A stretch of 64,000 nt of DNA from assembly GCA_902521005.1 (NCBI GenBank), contig CABYPZ010000001.1, positions 1-64,000 of the forward strand, read 5' to 3'. A program made the position numbers and the translations under genes. Shown here piece by piece: positions 1 through 9,722 of this stretch. Position 1 is the stretch's first letter. Each line of letters begins with the position of its first letter. The notes beneath the pieces are model-generated. The model saw only the letters and a program-made list of their open reading frames with translations. It made no database searches and was not told where the DNA came from. The stretch is from an uncultured Pelagibacteraceae bacterium (GTDB lineage: Bacteria; Pseudomonadota; Alphaproteobacteria; Pelagibacterales; Pelagibacteraceae).

Positions 1-73
1 TTACTTTGGTCTCCTTAACTCTTTCATGCCAATACTCTGCGTAAGTTTTATCCCAGTATTTTTTTCTATCCAT
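1..73 (-). CDS. 5' end of a CDS running off the window (MDRKKYWDKTYAEYWHERVKETK...), possibly a SAM-dependent methyltransferase
   Basis: Reverse-strand ATG at 73-71 with an open frame to the window edge; product guess from N-terminal style only. Confidence 0.45.
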   Translation of the reverse strand, partial: MDRKKYWDKTYAEYWHERVKETKV

Positions 74-186
74 TTTATAACTAACTCCAATTATATTCTT
101 AGTATAATAAATAAAAATATTTTTTTGTAGTTTAAATTAATTAGTTTTATAAAATAATTAATGTTTACGCTTAATCTCAATAAAGC

Positions 187-216
187 TTGACATTAATATA
201 ATGAACAATATATAAA
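187..216 (+). promoter_or_regulatory. Candidate sigma70-type promoter for the 250-3250 cassette
   Basis: TTGACA (187-192), 18 nt, TATAAA (211-216); alternative TATATA at 16 nt spacing; 34 nt upstream of the ATG. Confidence 0.5.
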
Positions 217-249
217 TCAAATTCATAATTTAGACATCTCAAAATATTT

Positions 250-1770
250 ATGTATCCTTTTCTTTTTTCTAATCTAGGTAATTTAAAAGATTATGAAACT
301 GGTGAATTTTGGTCTCGTAAAGAATTTTTTAAAGAAATACAATGTAGAATCGCATGTTTTAAAAATCTTGGAATAAAAAAAAATGATAAAGTCATTATAG
401 CTCATGGTAACAATATAAGGTTCTTTGCAGACTTATTTGCTCTTTGGCATTTAAATGCTAGCGCTGTTTGTATTGATAACAATATAGGAATAAGTGAGTT
501 TGATAATATTATTAGCGTATGTAAATCGTCGTTTATTATAATTAAAGGAAAAATACCAGATAAAATAAATAAATCTAAATATAAAAAAGTTCAATTTGTG
601 GATACAATGAAATGTAATCAGGAAATTTTAAATTTAGATAATAAAAATATTAAATTTGATTCTAATTTTGAAAGTATTGCACTTATACTATTTACCTCTG
701 GAACTACAGGGACTCCTAAAGGAGTAGTTCATACTTTTAGGTCACTAATATCAAAATGGATTTCTTTGGAAAATTTCGTACCATTGAAATACATGAATAA
801 TTCATTATGCTTATTACCAACTAATTTTGGACATGGATTGATTTGTAACTGCTTGTATCCTTTGTTAAACGGCAAAACTTTACTTATTCTTCCAAAATTT
901 AATATAACATTATTATCCAAACTAAATAAAATTATTGATGAAAATAATATTAATTATATGAGTTCTGTCCCATCTGTTTGGAAAATAGTTTTAAATCTTA
1001 GCAAAAAACCAGTTAAAAATTCTTTACAATTAATAACTTGTGGATCTGCTCCTTTAAGTGCCTTCTTATGGGAAAATATTCAAAATTGGTCAAATATAAA
1101 AAGAGTCTGGAATACATACGGTATAACAGAAACTGGAAGCTGGATAGCAGGGACTGAAGGAAGCAATGTAGTCCCAAAAGATGGAAAGACAGGGAGAGGA
1201 TGGGGCACAAATATAATAATTTCAAAAGATATATCTAATATTAAAAATGATATTAATTTATTAGATAACAATAATCGTATGAAAAAAAATGAAAAAGGCT
1301 ATATATGGGTACAAACTTCAAGCCTTATGCAAGGATATCTCGGACAAAAAAAAATGACTAATTCTGTAGTATGTGGAAGTTGGTTTTTTACTGGTGATCT
1401 AGGTTATTTAGATCCAAAAGGAAATTTAGTTTTAACAGGCAGAGTGAGAAACGAAATTAACACTGGAGGAATAAAAGTTACTCCTGAAGATATAGATTTA
1501 ATTCTAGAAAGGAATCCAAAAATTATAGAGTCTTGTACCTTTGGCATGCCTGATGATTTGGCTGGGGAAATAGTAGCTACTGCATTAATAATAAAAGAAA
1601 ATACAAATCTTTTATCCGATGACATGCATAAGTGGATTTGCAAGTATATATCGGACTATAAAGCTCCAAAAGTGTGGTATAGGGTAAAAGAAATACCTAA
1701 AACAACTAGAGGAAAAATTAATAGAGAAGAAGTCGCTAAATATTGTTCAAATATAACTAAAATGAAATAG
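250..1770 (+). CDS. AMP-dependent acyl/aryl synthetase (ANL superfamily ligase)
   Basis: ILFTSGTTGTPKGVVHT P-loop-like motif, TGDLGYLDPKGNLVLTGR, and C-terminal TTRGKINR catalytic-lysine region. Confidence 0.9.
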   Translation: MYPFLFSNLGNLKDYETGEFWSRKEFFKEIQCRIACFKNLGIKKNDKVIIAHGNNIRFFADLFALWHLNASAVCIDNNIGISEFDNIISVCKSSFIIIKGKIPDKINKSKYKKVQFVDTMKCNQEILNLDNKNIKFDSNFESIALILFTSGTTGTPKGVVHTFRSLISKWISLENFVPLKYMNNSLCLLPTNFGHGLICNCLYPLLNGKTLLILPKFNITLLSKLNKIIDENNINYMSSVPSVWKIVLNLSKKPVKNSLQLITCGSAPLSAFLWENIQNWSNIKRVWNTYGITETGSWIAGTEGSNVVPKDGKTGRGWGTNIIISKDISNIKNDINLLDNNNRMKKNEKGYIWVQTSSLMQGYLGQKKMTNSVVCGSWFFTGDLGYLDPKGNLVLTGRVRNEINTGGIKVTPEDIDLILERNPKIIESCTFGMPDDLAGEIVATALIIKENTNLLSDDMHKWICKYISDYKAPKVWYRVKEIPKTTRGKINREEVAKYCSNITKMK

Positions 1771-1777
1771 TTATAAT

Positions 1778-2035
1778 ATGAACAAATTTAATAAAAAAAT
1801 TAGTAATAAAGTTTTAATTTCTTTTGCGGAAGCTTTAAAAATAAATAGTTCAGATATTAATATTGAAAGAAAGTTTTCAGAATTTAGTACTCTAGACTCA
1901 TTAGGTTTTGTGAGATTAATAGTATCATTAAATGAACAGTTTGATATAGAGCTTAACACAGAAAACGTTTTAAAATGTGATAATATTGTTCAATTGAGCA
2001 TTTATATTGAAAGTTTGATGGATAGTAAAAATTAG
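1778..2035 (+). CDS. Acyl carrier protein-like
   Basis: 85 aa with TLDSLGFVRL (phosphopantetheine-Ser DSL motif); between ligase and acyltransferase-like genes. Confidence 0.85.
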   Translation: MNKFNKKISNKVLISFAEALKINSSDINIERKFSEFSTLDSLGFVRLIVSLNEQFDIELNTENVLKCDNIVQLSIYIESLMDSKN

Positions 2036-3250
2036 ATGAGTAATGATAATTATAAAATAATTCCTTATGATCCGTCTTATTATGAAAGTTTTAAAAAACT
2101 ATCTAAAAGTTTTCATGAATTTCATCCTTCAAATTATATTTATCATACTCAAGAGATATTTGAATATCTCTATAAAGGTTTTGGTCATAATGATAGTTCC
2201 AGTTTAATTATTGTTAATAAAAAAAATGAAGTTTTAGGTTTTAGAGGAGCTATTCCGAGTTTATACCAATTACCAGTAAATGATACTAGTTACGAAATTA
2301 TTAAAGGTAATGGCGTAGCAGGCTGGTTAATGAAACAAGACAATTCATTACCAAAAGGAATAGGATTAAAGCTTCATAATTTAGTTCATGAATCATCTAA
2401 TTTAACAGTAGCTGCCTGCTTTGGTGGAGATTTATCACTTGAAGTATATAAGATGAATAAATTTAATATAATTAATAATTTAAATAGATATGTAATACCT
2501 CTAAATAATAAAAATTATAAAAGTGTAATAAATTCAGAGTATGACTCTAACTTAATTGATTTATGGAGTGAAAAAGTTGAAAATTCCCTTATCTCAAGTG
2601 AATTTTGCAAACCTAGAAAAATCAAGGCAAATGAATTAGAGAAATTATGGATTAAGGTAAGTAAATTTAAAAAAATATTTGGATTATATAAAAATAAAGA
2701 TTACTGGAATTGGAGATATATAAATTGTCCTTACTATGAATATTTATTTTTTGGAGACCCAGAAAAAACTGGAATTTTAATTGCAAGAATAGAAAGAATT
2801 TTCAATTTTAAGAGTAATTCGACTACAGAAATTGATAAAACTGATAATAATTATAATAAAAAAATATTAAGAATTATAGAAATAATACCTTCTAATATAG
2901 ATTCTTGGCAAAAAAATATTGATGATGATTATAATACATTATTACTTTCTGTTCTTAAATGGGCAAAGCTTGAAGGTTGTATAGCAGCAGATTATCAATT
3001 CTCAGATCTTTTATTTAATAAACAGCTAGAAAATGCTGGGTTTAGATCTCAAAACGCTAAATACGAGCCAGCAGAATGTTCATTAGCAGGGCTTTTTCAG
3101 CCTTATAAACAAAAAGTTTATCCAATAAACGTTGCTTGGAAATTAAATCATAAAAATATAACAAGAGAAGATTTTAAGCACATGGTTCCTTATTTCACCA
3201 AGTCAGATGTGGCTGGTGATTACCCAAAATATTGGCCAAGAATTTCATAA
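2036..3250 (+). CDS. GNAT/FemAB-like acyltransferase-type protein, uncharacterised
   Basis: 404 aa ORF directly following the ACP; two-lobed acyltransferase-like appearance (VLGFRGAIPS, GNGVAGWLM); family assignment tentative. Confidence 0.55.
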   Translation: MSNDNYKIIPYDPSYYESFKKLSKSFHEFHPSNYIYHTQEIFEYLYKGFGHNDSSSLIIVNKKNEVLGFRGAIPSLYQLPVNDTSYEIIKGNGVAGWLMKQDNSLPKGIGLKLHNLVHESSNLTVAACFGGDLSLEVYKMNKFNIINNLNRYVIPLNNKNYKSVINSEYDSNLIDLWSEKVENSLISSEFCKPRKIKANELEKLWIKVSKFKKIFGLYKNKDYWNWRYINCPYYEYLFFGDPEKTGILIARIERIFNFKSNSTTEIDKTDNNYNKKILRIIEIIPSNIDSWQKNIDDDYNTLLLSVLKWAKLEGCIAADYQFSDLLFNKQLENAGFRSQNAKYEPAECSLAGLFQPYKQKVYPINVAWKLNHKNITREDFKHMVPYFTKSDVAGDYPKYWPRIS

Positions 3251-3295
3251 ATTTAAATAATTGTATCAAAGTAATTTTTAAAGAAACAAAAGTTC

Positions 3296-4636
3296 TTAGT
3301 TAACATTTAAAACTTTAATAAAAGTATTTCCAACTTTATCATTGGTTGCAATTCCAATATTCTTTACATCAGCAATAGGTAAAGTATCTGTATGAAAAGC
3401 ATAATGCCAACTTTTACCATCCGGTGAAAAATCTAAATTGTCATGAATAAATCTTTTTGAAACAGTTTCAATAGCAAGAAATGGTTGAGGACCAAAAACT
3501 TTTCCTTGTAAAGTGTTGATTGTTAAATTTGGAAAATCATCTTGAGGATCTCTCTTTAAAATTACTTCTAATTTTACAGGTTCTATTTTTCTATAATCTA
3601 CTTCTATGACATTTCTAAAACCTTCTAATGAGTTACAATATCTAAATTTTACATCAGGATATTTTTTTTGTGAATTTTCGATTAGCTCCCAAATAAAAGC
3701 TACTTCATTTCTTAAATCTCTAAAATCATGACTTGCCAATCCAACTAGAGTTGGTAATTCTCTATCTGCTCTTTTAAATGCTTTATCCATCTCAAATTGA
3801 TCCATTGCACCAATTCTGTTTAATGGATTTAAAGCTCTACCTATCCATCTTCTACAGTTTCCTCTCACTTGGTAATTATCATGACTTGGATGATAAACTT
3901 CCCATTCCTTTGTAGCAAGCCTCCAATCACCAGACCTTCCGTTTTTAAAATCAATATTTTTATTAAGCTCATCAACATTTTCAACCGACATACTTGAAAT
4001 ATCAAATGGAATCCACTGTTCTAGAAACCAGTTACTGTCTGGTCTTTCAGATTGAAAACCTGCTCTAAAAACTGAAGGAAACCAATTTCTCTCAATAATT
4101 TTCCTACATAAAATTTGATATAGCTCTGGAGAATTTACATATGATGTAGCACATCTATGTGCCTCATTATATGTTGACATTGGATGAAAGTGCCAATTTA
4201 TTGTATCTTCACTTAAACTAAATTCTTTTACTATATCTCTATAGTGGTCAAAAATATTATGATATCCCATTGTCCGTCTTCTTGGATTAGTTTTATATCC
4301 AACATGATCAATACAATGCCAGTTAAATATCCAACCATTGCCAAAAGAGTCGTTATATTTTTTTTTGTAATCTTCAGATAAGATATCGCGCAACATATTA
4401 TCAATTTTATCCCAAGTATTATTGTAGTTTAACAAATGTCCATTTAGTGTGGCAGCTACTTCTTCTTCTTTACCACCCAAATCTATTTCTTTGTTTTTTA
4501 GTTTTTCTAAATTCTCTCTAGAACATTTTACGTTTGTAACACGAAAAATTTCTGCTAATCTTGCAAAAGTAGCTTTTAAAGGCTCGTGAAGAGGACCCTC
4601 AGTATCAATAGCATGTACTATATTAACAATTTTCAT
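3296..4636 (-). CDS. Uncharacterised protein, possibly polysaccharide-deacetylase (NodB-like) superfamily
   Basis: 446 aa; N-terminal IVNIVHAIDTEGPL and internal INWHFHPMSTYN resemble metal-binding D-x-E / HxH motifs; assignment by motif resemblance only. Confidence 0.45.
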   Translation of the reverse strand: MKIVNIVHAIDTEGPLHEPLKATFARLAEIFRVTNVKCSRENLEKLKNKEIDLGGKEEEVAATLNGHLLNYNNTWDKIDNMLRDILSEDYKKKYNDSFGNGWIFNWHCIDHVGYKTNPRRRTMGYHNIFDHYRDIVKEFSLSEDTINWHFHPMSTYNEAHRCATSYVNSPELYQILCRKIIERNWFPSVFRAGFQSERPDSNWFLEQWIPFDISSMSVENVDELNKNIDFKNGRSGDWRLATKEWEVYHPSHDNYQVRGNCRRWIGRALNPLNRIGAMDQFEMDKAFKRADRELPTLVGLASHDFRDLRNEVAFIWELIENSQKKYPDVKFRYCNSLEGFRNVIEVDYRKIEPVKLEVILKRDPQDDFPNLTINTLQGKVFGPQPFLAIETVSKRFIHDNLDFSPDGKSWHYAFHTDTLPIADVKNIGIATNDKVGNTFIKVLNVN

Positions 4637-4701
4637 TTAACTAATAATTTTTTAACAAATTTTTATTTATATACTGAATTAAACTTGTATTAACTATATT
4701 T

Positions 4702-4818
4702 GTTTTTTACAATTTTGGGAACACATTAAAAGATTTGAATAAACTTGACGAAGCCAAAAAGAACTAAAATAAAGCTCTAGAAATAGACCTAAAGAAAGAT
4801 TGGTGTAAATTTTTTTAG
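4702..4818 (+). pseudogene. Remnant of a TPR-repeat protein gene
   Basis: Frame reads VFYNFGNTLKDLNKLDEAKKN*NKALEIDLKKDWCKFF*, matching TPR consensus (YNxGNxLxxLxxxDEAxxxYxKALEIDP) with an in-frame TAA at 4765 where Tyr is expected; no intact ORF. Confidence 0.75.
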
Positions 4819-4838
4819 TTTGAATTAAAATTAATTGA

Positions 4839-4914
4839 TGGTGCCCCCGCACGGATTCGAACCGCGGACCTATTGATTACAAATCAATTGCTCTACCAGC
4901 TGAGCTACAAGGGC
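4839..4914 (-). tRNA. tRNA-Thr (TGT)
   Basis: Reverse complement gcccttgtagctcagctggtagagcaattgatttgtaatcaataggtccgcggttcgaatccgtgcgggggcacca; cloverleaf with TGT anticodon. Confidence 0.95.
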
Positions 4915-4947
4915 TTAATCAATTCTTATTAATATTTTTGTGACTAA

Positions 4948-5691
4948 TCAAGATATATTTTTAACCTTTGATATATGGTGAAATACAATAGATGCGCTGT
5001 TAGATATATTTAAACTTTCTACATTTTTATTAATTTTTATTCTAACAAAAAAATCTGCATATTTCTCTGTGTGTTTTTTTATACCAAACCCCTCAGAACC
5101 AAACAGTAGAACATTATTCCCTTTCCAATCCACTTCTGTGAAATCTTTATCAGAATTTGCGTCAAATCCATAAATCCAAAAATTTTTATCTCTCAAGGAT
5201 TTTAATGCTGTATTTATATTTGAAACTTTAAATATATTTATATGCTCCATACATCCACTTGCAGATTTGTACATTAACTTACTTTCTTCAGGAAAATGTC
5301 TTTCTTTAACAATTATTCCATCTACATTAAAAGATGATGCACTCCTTATTATTGATCCAATATTTCTTGCATCAGTGACTTCATCCAAGCAAGCTAAAGT
5401 TAAATTTTTTTTTACTTTAATGAATTCTTTTAATGATAATTCTTCACGGTGTTCTATTTCAGCAATAAAACCTTGATGTAAAATATTTTCTTTTCCAGTA
5501 TATTTGTCTAATTCTTTTTTTGTTTTATAAAATATTTTAATATCTTTTAGCAAATTCTGTTTTTCATCAGTCCTGTGAATTATTTTTTTACTTTCCTCAG
5601 TCAAAAAGATCCTCAAAACCTTTCTTTGAGGATTTCTTAGTGCTGCAATAACAGCATGTTTGCCAACTATAAAAAACGATTTTTTATTCAT
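4948..5691 (-). CDS. rlmB: 23S rRNA Gm2251-type 2'-O-methyltransferase (TrmH/SpoU family)
   Basis: FIVGKHAVIAAL, DEVTDARNIGSIIRSA, LLFGSEGFGI, LNISNSASIVFHH SpoU motifs. Confidence 0.9.
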   Translation of the reverse strand: MNKKSFFIVGKHAVIAALRNPQRKVLRIFLTEESKKIIHRTDEKQNLLKDIKIFYKTKKELDKYTGKENILHQGFIAEIEHREELSLKEFIKVKKNLTLACLDEVTDARNIGSIIRSASSFNVDGIIVKERHFPEESKLMYKSASGCMEHINIFKVSNINTALKSLRDKNFWIYGFDANSDKDFTEVDWKGNNVLLFGSEGFGIKKHTEKYADFFVRIKINKNVESLNISNSASIVFHHISKVKNIS

Positions 5692-5744
5692 TATTTCCTA
5701 GATTTTAATACATTTTTTTAGATATTTACTCACTAATTCTCATA

Positions 5745-5772
5745 TTGCATTTATACAATAAAAATATATAAA
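5745..5772 (+). promoter_or_regulatory. Candidate promoter of the tRNA-Tyr/tRNA-Gly/tuf unit
   Basis: TTGCAT (5745-5750), 16 nt, TATAAA (5767-5772), upstream of tRNA-Tyr. Confidence 0.5.
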
Positions 5773-5824
5773 CCGCTTGTTGTTTAAAGCTTTATTGAAC
5801 AAGGGGACGCTTCCCCTGCGAAAA

Positions 5825-5910
<86 letters not shown>

Positions 5911-5953
5911 TTCAATAATTAATTTAAATAACATTGGAGTGAACTTGGGTGAC

Positions 5954-6027
5954 GCGGGTGTAGTTCAATGGTAGAACGCTAGCCTTCCAAGCTGGATGTA
6001 AGGGTTCGATTCCCTTTACCCGCTCCA
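5954..6027 (+). tRNA. tRNA-Gly (TCC)
   Basis: gcgggtgtagttcaatggtagaacgctagccttccaagctggatgtaagggttcgattccctttacccgctcca; TCC anticodon. Confidence 0.95.
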
Positions 6028-6060
6028 AAAAATTAAAAAGAAAATGAGGTATAAAATATA

Positions 6061-7251
6061 ATGTCGAAAGAAAAATTTGTAAGAAATAAACCGCACTGTA
6101 ACATTGGTACAATCGGTCATGTCGATCATGGCAAAACAACTTTAACCGCTGCTATAACTAAAGTTTTAGCTGAGAGTGGTGGTGCGAATTTTGTTGCTTA
6201 TGATCAAATTGATAAAGCTCCTGAGGAAAAAGAAAGAGGAATCACAATTTCAACTGCGCATGTTGAATATGAAACAGAAAAACGACACTATGCACACGTT
6301 GACTGTCCTGGTCACGCCGACTATGTAAAAAATATGATTACTGGTGCCGCACAAATGGATGGAGCTATACTTGTAGTTAATGCTGCAGATGGACCAATGC
6401 CTCAAACTAGAGAACATATTCTTTTAGCAAGACAAGTTGGAGTTCCAGCAATAGTAGTTTTCTTAAATAAAGTTGATCAAGTAGCTGATAAAGAATTAAT
6501 TGATCTTGTTGAAGAAGAAATTAAAGAATTATTAACTTCATATAAATTTCCTGGAGACAAAACACCAATTATTAAAGGTTCAGCTTTGGCTGCAGTTGAA
6601 GGTAGAGATGATGAAATAGGAAAAAATTCTATATTGGAATTAATGAAATCAGTTGACGAATTTATTCCTCAACCAGATAGACCAAAAGATAAAGATTTCT
6701 TAATGCCTGTTGAGGATGTTTTTTCAATTTCAGGAAGAGGAACAGTTGTAACTGGAAGAGTTGAGTCTGGTGTTGTCAAAACAGGTGAAGAAATCGAGAT
6801 TGTTGGAATAAGAGAAACTAAAAAATCAGTGTGTACAGGAGTTGAAATGTTTAGAAAGCTTTTAGACACAGGTGAAGCTGGTGATAACATTGGTGTACTT
6901 TTAAGAGGTATTGAAAGAACAGACGTTGAAAGAGGACAAGTTCTTTGTAAACCAGGATCTGTTAAACCACATACAAAATTTGAGGCTCAAGCTTATGTAT
7001 TAAAAAAAGAAGAAGGTGGAAGACATACTCCTTTTTTTACCAAATACAGACCTCAGTTTTATTTTAGAACTACAGATGTTACGGGAGAGGTAGAATTACC
7101 TTCAGGCACTGAAATGGTAATGCCAGGAGATGATGCTAAATTTACTGTAAAATTAATTACACCAATAGCTATGAGCGAAAAATTAAATTTTGCAATTAGA
7201 GAAGGTGGTAGAACTGTTGGAGCTGGAGTAGTAACTAAGATTATAGAGTAA
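6061..7251 (+). CDS. tuf: Elongation factor Tu
   Basis: [26 protein letters not shown] motifs; full length 396 aa. Confidence 0.99.
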   Translation: MSKEKFVRNKPHCNIGTIGHVDHGKTTLTAAITKVLAESGGANFVAYDQIDKAPEEKERGITISTAHVEYETEKRHYAHVDCPGHADYVKNMITGAAQMDGAILVVNAADGPMPQTREHILLARQVGVPAIVVFLNKVDQVADKELIDLVEEEIKELLTSYKFPGDKTPIIKGSALAAVEGRDDEIGKNSILELMKSVDEFIPQPDRPKDKDFLMPVEDVFSISGRGTVVTGRVESGVVKTGEEIEIVGIRETKKSVCTGVEMFRKLLDTGEAGDNIGVLLRGIERTDVERGQVLCKPGSVKPHTKFEAQAYVLKKEEGGRHTPFFTKYRPQFYFRTTDVTGEVELPSGTEMVMPGDDAKFTVKLITPIAMSEKLNFAIREGGRTVGAGVVTKIIE

Positions 7252-7259
7252 GCTCCCAT

Positions 7260-7335
7260 AGGAGTGTAGCTCAATTGGTAGAGCGCCGGTCTCCAAAACC
7301 GGAGGTTGGGGGTTCGATTCCCTCCGCTCCTGCCA
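7260..7335 (+). tRNA. tRNA-Trp (CCA)
   Basis: aggagtgtagctcaattggtagagcgccggtctccaaaaccggaggttgggggttcgattccctccgctcctgcca; CCA anticodon. Confidence 0.95.
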
Positions 7336-7351
7336 AGAAAGTGAAAATATT

Positions 7352-7543
7352 ATGATAAACCCTTTGAAATTTATACAAGAAGTAAAACAAGAGGCCTTTA
7401 AAGTAACTTGGCCTACATCAAAGGAAACTTTACAAGGAACTTTAATGGTAATTGCAATGGCAATTGTTGCTTCATTATTTTTTCTATTATTAGACCAAAT
7501 TTGGAAATTTTTTTTAGATATAGTAATTAACATTAGCATATAA
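7352..7543 (+). CDS. secE: Preprotein translocase subunit SecE
   Basis: 63 aa, FIQEVKQEAFKVTWPTSKET; between tRNA-Trp and nusG. Confidence 0.95.
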   Translation: MINPLKFIQEVKQEAFKVTWPTSKETLQGTLMVIAMAIVASLFFLLLDQIWKFFLDIVINISI

Positions 7544-7547
7544 TCAT

Positions 7548-8078
7548 ATGAAAAATTGGTACATAGTTCAGTCACACTCAAGCTTTGAAAACAAAGTTGC
7601 AGATCTAATTAAAGAAGAAGCAGAAAAGGCAAAAATATCTGAAAAAATAGATGAAATAGTTGTTCCAACTCATGATGTAACTGAAGTAAAAAGAGGAAAA
7701 AGAATACAGAGGAAAAAAAAATATTTTCCAGGCTATATTTTAATAAAAAGTGAAATGGATAATAATATTTATCATATGATTAAAAATATTAAAAAAGTAA
7801 GTGGATTTTTAGGTTCAAAAGGAACTCCAGTTCCAGTATCAGATAAGGAAATAAGTAAAATATTAGGACAGATTAAAGATGGAGTTGCACAACCTAAATC
7901 TGGTGTAGAGTATAATATAGGAGAAAAAGTTCAGGTTATAGATGGACCATTTGCATCATTTAATGGATTAGTAGAAGATATAGATGAGGATAAATCTAGA
8001 CTAAAAGTTTCCGTATCAATATTTGGAAGACCTACGCCCGTAGATTTGGAATATAATCAAGTTGAGAAAGTAAGCTAA
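7548..8078 (+). CDS. nusG: Transcription termination/antitermination factor NusG
   Basis: [28 protein letters not shown] motif [16 protein letters not shown]. Confidence 0.97.
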   Translation: MKNWYIVQSHSSFENKVADLIKEEAEKAKISEKIDEIVVPTHDVTEVKRGKRIQRKKKYFPGYILIKSEMDNNIYHMIKNIKKVSGFLGSKGTPVPVSDKEISKILGQIKDGVAQPKSGVEYNIGEKVQVIDGPFASFNGLVEDIDEDKSRLKVSVSIFGRPTPVDLEYNQVEKVS

Positions 8079-8506
8079 TGGCAAAAAAAGAAATAAGTGG
8101 ATACATAAAACTTCAAATTAAAGGTGGTCAAGCAAACCCTGCTCCTCCAGTAGGCCCTGCTTTAGGACAAAGAGGAATTAATATAATGGATTTTTGTAAA
8201 GCTTTTAATGAGAAAACAAAACCCTTTATGGGAAAACCTGTTCCAGTTGTAATCACAGTTTATAAAGATAAAAAATTTGATTTTATTATTAAGTCTCCTC
8301 CAGCATCACATTTTATAAAAGAAGCTGTTAAATTAAAAAGTGGATCAAAAGAACCAGGTAGAAATATAGTTGGATACATAACGAAGAAACAGGTTGCAGA
8401 TATCGCTAAACAAAAAATGTCAGATTTAAATGCTAATGATATAGAAGAAGCTTCAAAAATTATTGCTGGATCTGCAAGGTCTATGGGAATTGAGGTTAAG
8501 GAATAA
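8078..8506 (+). CDS. rplK: Ribosomal protein L11
   Basis: [31 protein letters not shown]. Confidence 0.99.
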   Translation: MAKKEISGYIKLQIKGGQANPAPPVGPALGQRGINIMDFCKAFNEKTKPFMGKPVPVVITVYKDKKFDFIIKSPPASHFIKEAVKLKSGSKEPGRNIVGYITKKQVADIAKQKMSDLNANDIEEASKIIAGSARSMGIEVKE

Positions 8507-8508
8507 AG

Positions 8509-9195
8509 ATGTCAAAAAGATTTAATAAATTACCGAAAGAAACATTAGATTTAGCTCCAGAAGTAATTGATAAAATAATTCCTGTTATAAAAAAAAATTG
8601 TACTACAAAATTTGATGAGTCTATTGACTTGTCGTTTCAAATTAACAACAAACAAAAAAAAAATGAGCTAAGTTTAAGGACAATAGTTAATCTACCAGGA
8701 GGTACTGGGAAAAAAATAAAAGTTGCTGTTGTATGTGAAGATGCAAAAGTGCAAGCTTCTAAAGATGCGGGAGCTGATATAGTTGGAGGAGATGAATTTA
8801 TAGAAAAGATTAAACAAGGAGAAATAAACTTTGATAAATTAATATGTACCCCTACTATGATGATTAAATTATCAAAATTAGGTAAAGTATTAGGACCCAA
8901 AGGATTAATGCCAAATCCAAAACTTGGAACAGTAAATGAAAATGTTGAAAAAGCTATTAAAGACGCTAAATCTGGTCAAGTAGAAATAAGAAATGATAAG
9001 GATGGCAACATAGGTTTAACAATTGGAAAAAAATCATTCTCAGATGAAAATTTAATAAAAAACTATAATGCAGTCATAGATACTTTAGAAAAAGAGAAAT
9101 CTAATAATACAGTTAAAGGTAATTTAATCAAAAGTTCGTTTATTACCTCTTCTATGGGTGTTTCGTACAAATTAAAGTTAAATAAGAGTATTTAA
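8509..9195 (+). CDS. rplA: Ribosomal protein L1
   Basis: LGKVLGPKGLMPNPKLGTV signature. Confidence 0.98.
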   Translation: MSKRFNKLPKETLDLAPEVIDKIIPVIKKNCTTKFDESIDLSFQINNKQKKNELSLRTIVNLPGGTGKKIKVAVVCEDAKVQASKDAGADIVGGDEFIEKIKQGEINFDKLICTPTMMIKLSKLGKVLGPKGLMPNPKLGTVNENVEKAIKDAKSGQVEIRNDKDGNIGLTIGKKSFSDENLIKNYNAVIDTLEKEKSNNTVKGNLIKSSFITSSMGVSYKLKLNKSI

Positions 9196-9197
9196 TT

Positions 9198-9707
9198 ATG
9201 ATGAGTAAAGAAAAAAAACAGAGCTATATAAAAGATATGACAACTCAATTAGATAGTTCAGAGGCTGTCATTGTGGCTCATTACCAAGGTTTAACAGTAA
9301 AACAATTGGATGAACTTAGGTCCAAGATGAGAGAGCATGGAATAATTTTTAAAATTACAAAAAATAGAATTACCAAACTTGCTTTAGAGAAAACTAGATG
9401 TAAAGACTTATCAAATTTATTCTCAGGTCCTACAGCTGTAGCTTTATCAAAAGATGCTATAACATCTGCAAAAATTTTAACTAATTTTTCTAAAGAAAAT
9501 AAAAATCTAAAAATACTTGGTGGAATCATGGGCAATGACATTTTAGACGTTGCTGGTGTGCAAAATGTAGCAACTTTACCAACTCTAGATGAGGCAAGGG
9601 CCAAAATTGTGGGTATTTTAAGATCTCCGGCACAAAAAATAGCAAGTATTTTACTTGCACCAGGCTCAAAAATCGCTATTTTGGCGCTTGAAAAATCAAA
9701 AAAATAA
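9198..9707 (+). CDS. rplJ: Ribosomal protein L10 (start may be 9201)
   Basis: HYQGLTVKQLDELRSKMR; between L1 and L7/L12. Confidence 0.97.
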   Translation: MMSKEKKQSYIKDMTTQLDSSEAVIVAHYQGLTVKQLDELRSKMREHGIIFKITKNRITKLALEKTRCKDLSNLFSGPTAVALSKDAITSAKILTNFSKENKNLKILGGIMGNDILDVAGVQNVATLPTLDEARAKIVGILRSPAQKIASILLAPGSKIAILALEKSKK

Positions 9708-9722
9708 CCAGGGCAATTTATT

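Noticed and set aside
4839-4914. Prophage/island att site at tRNA-Thr
   Set aside because: I saw no direct repeat of the tRNA 3' end and no integrase in the window; only the boundary itself is reported.
7183-7581. 132-aa minus-strand ORF across tRNA-Trp and secE
   Set aside because: Shadow ORF over tRNA-Trp and secE; no family features.
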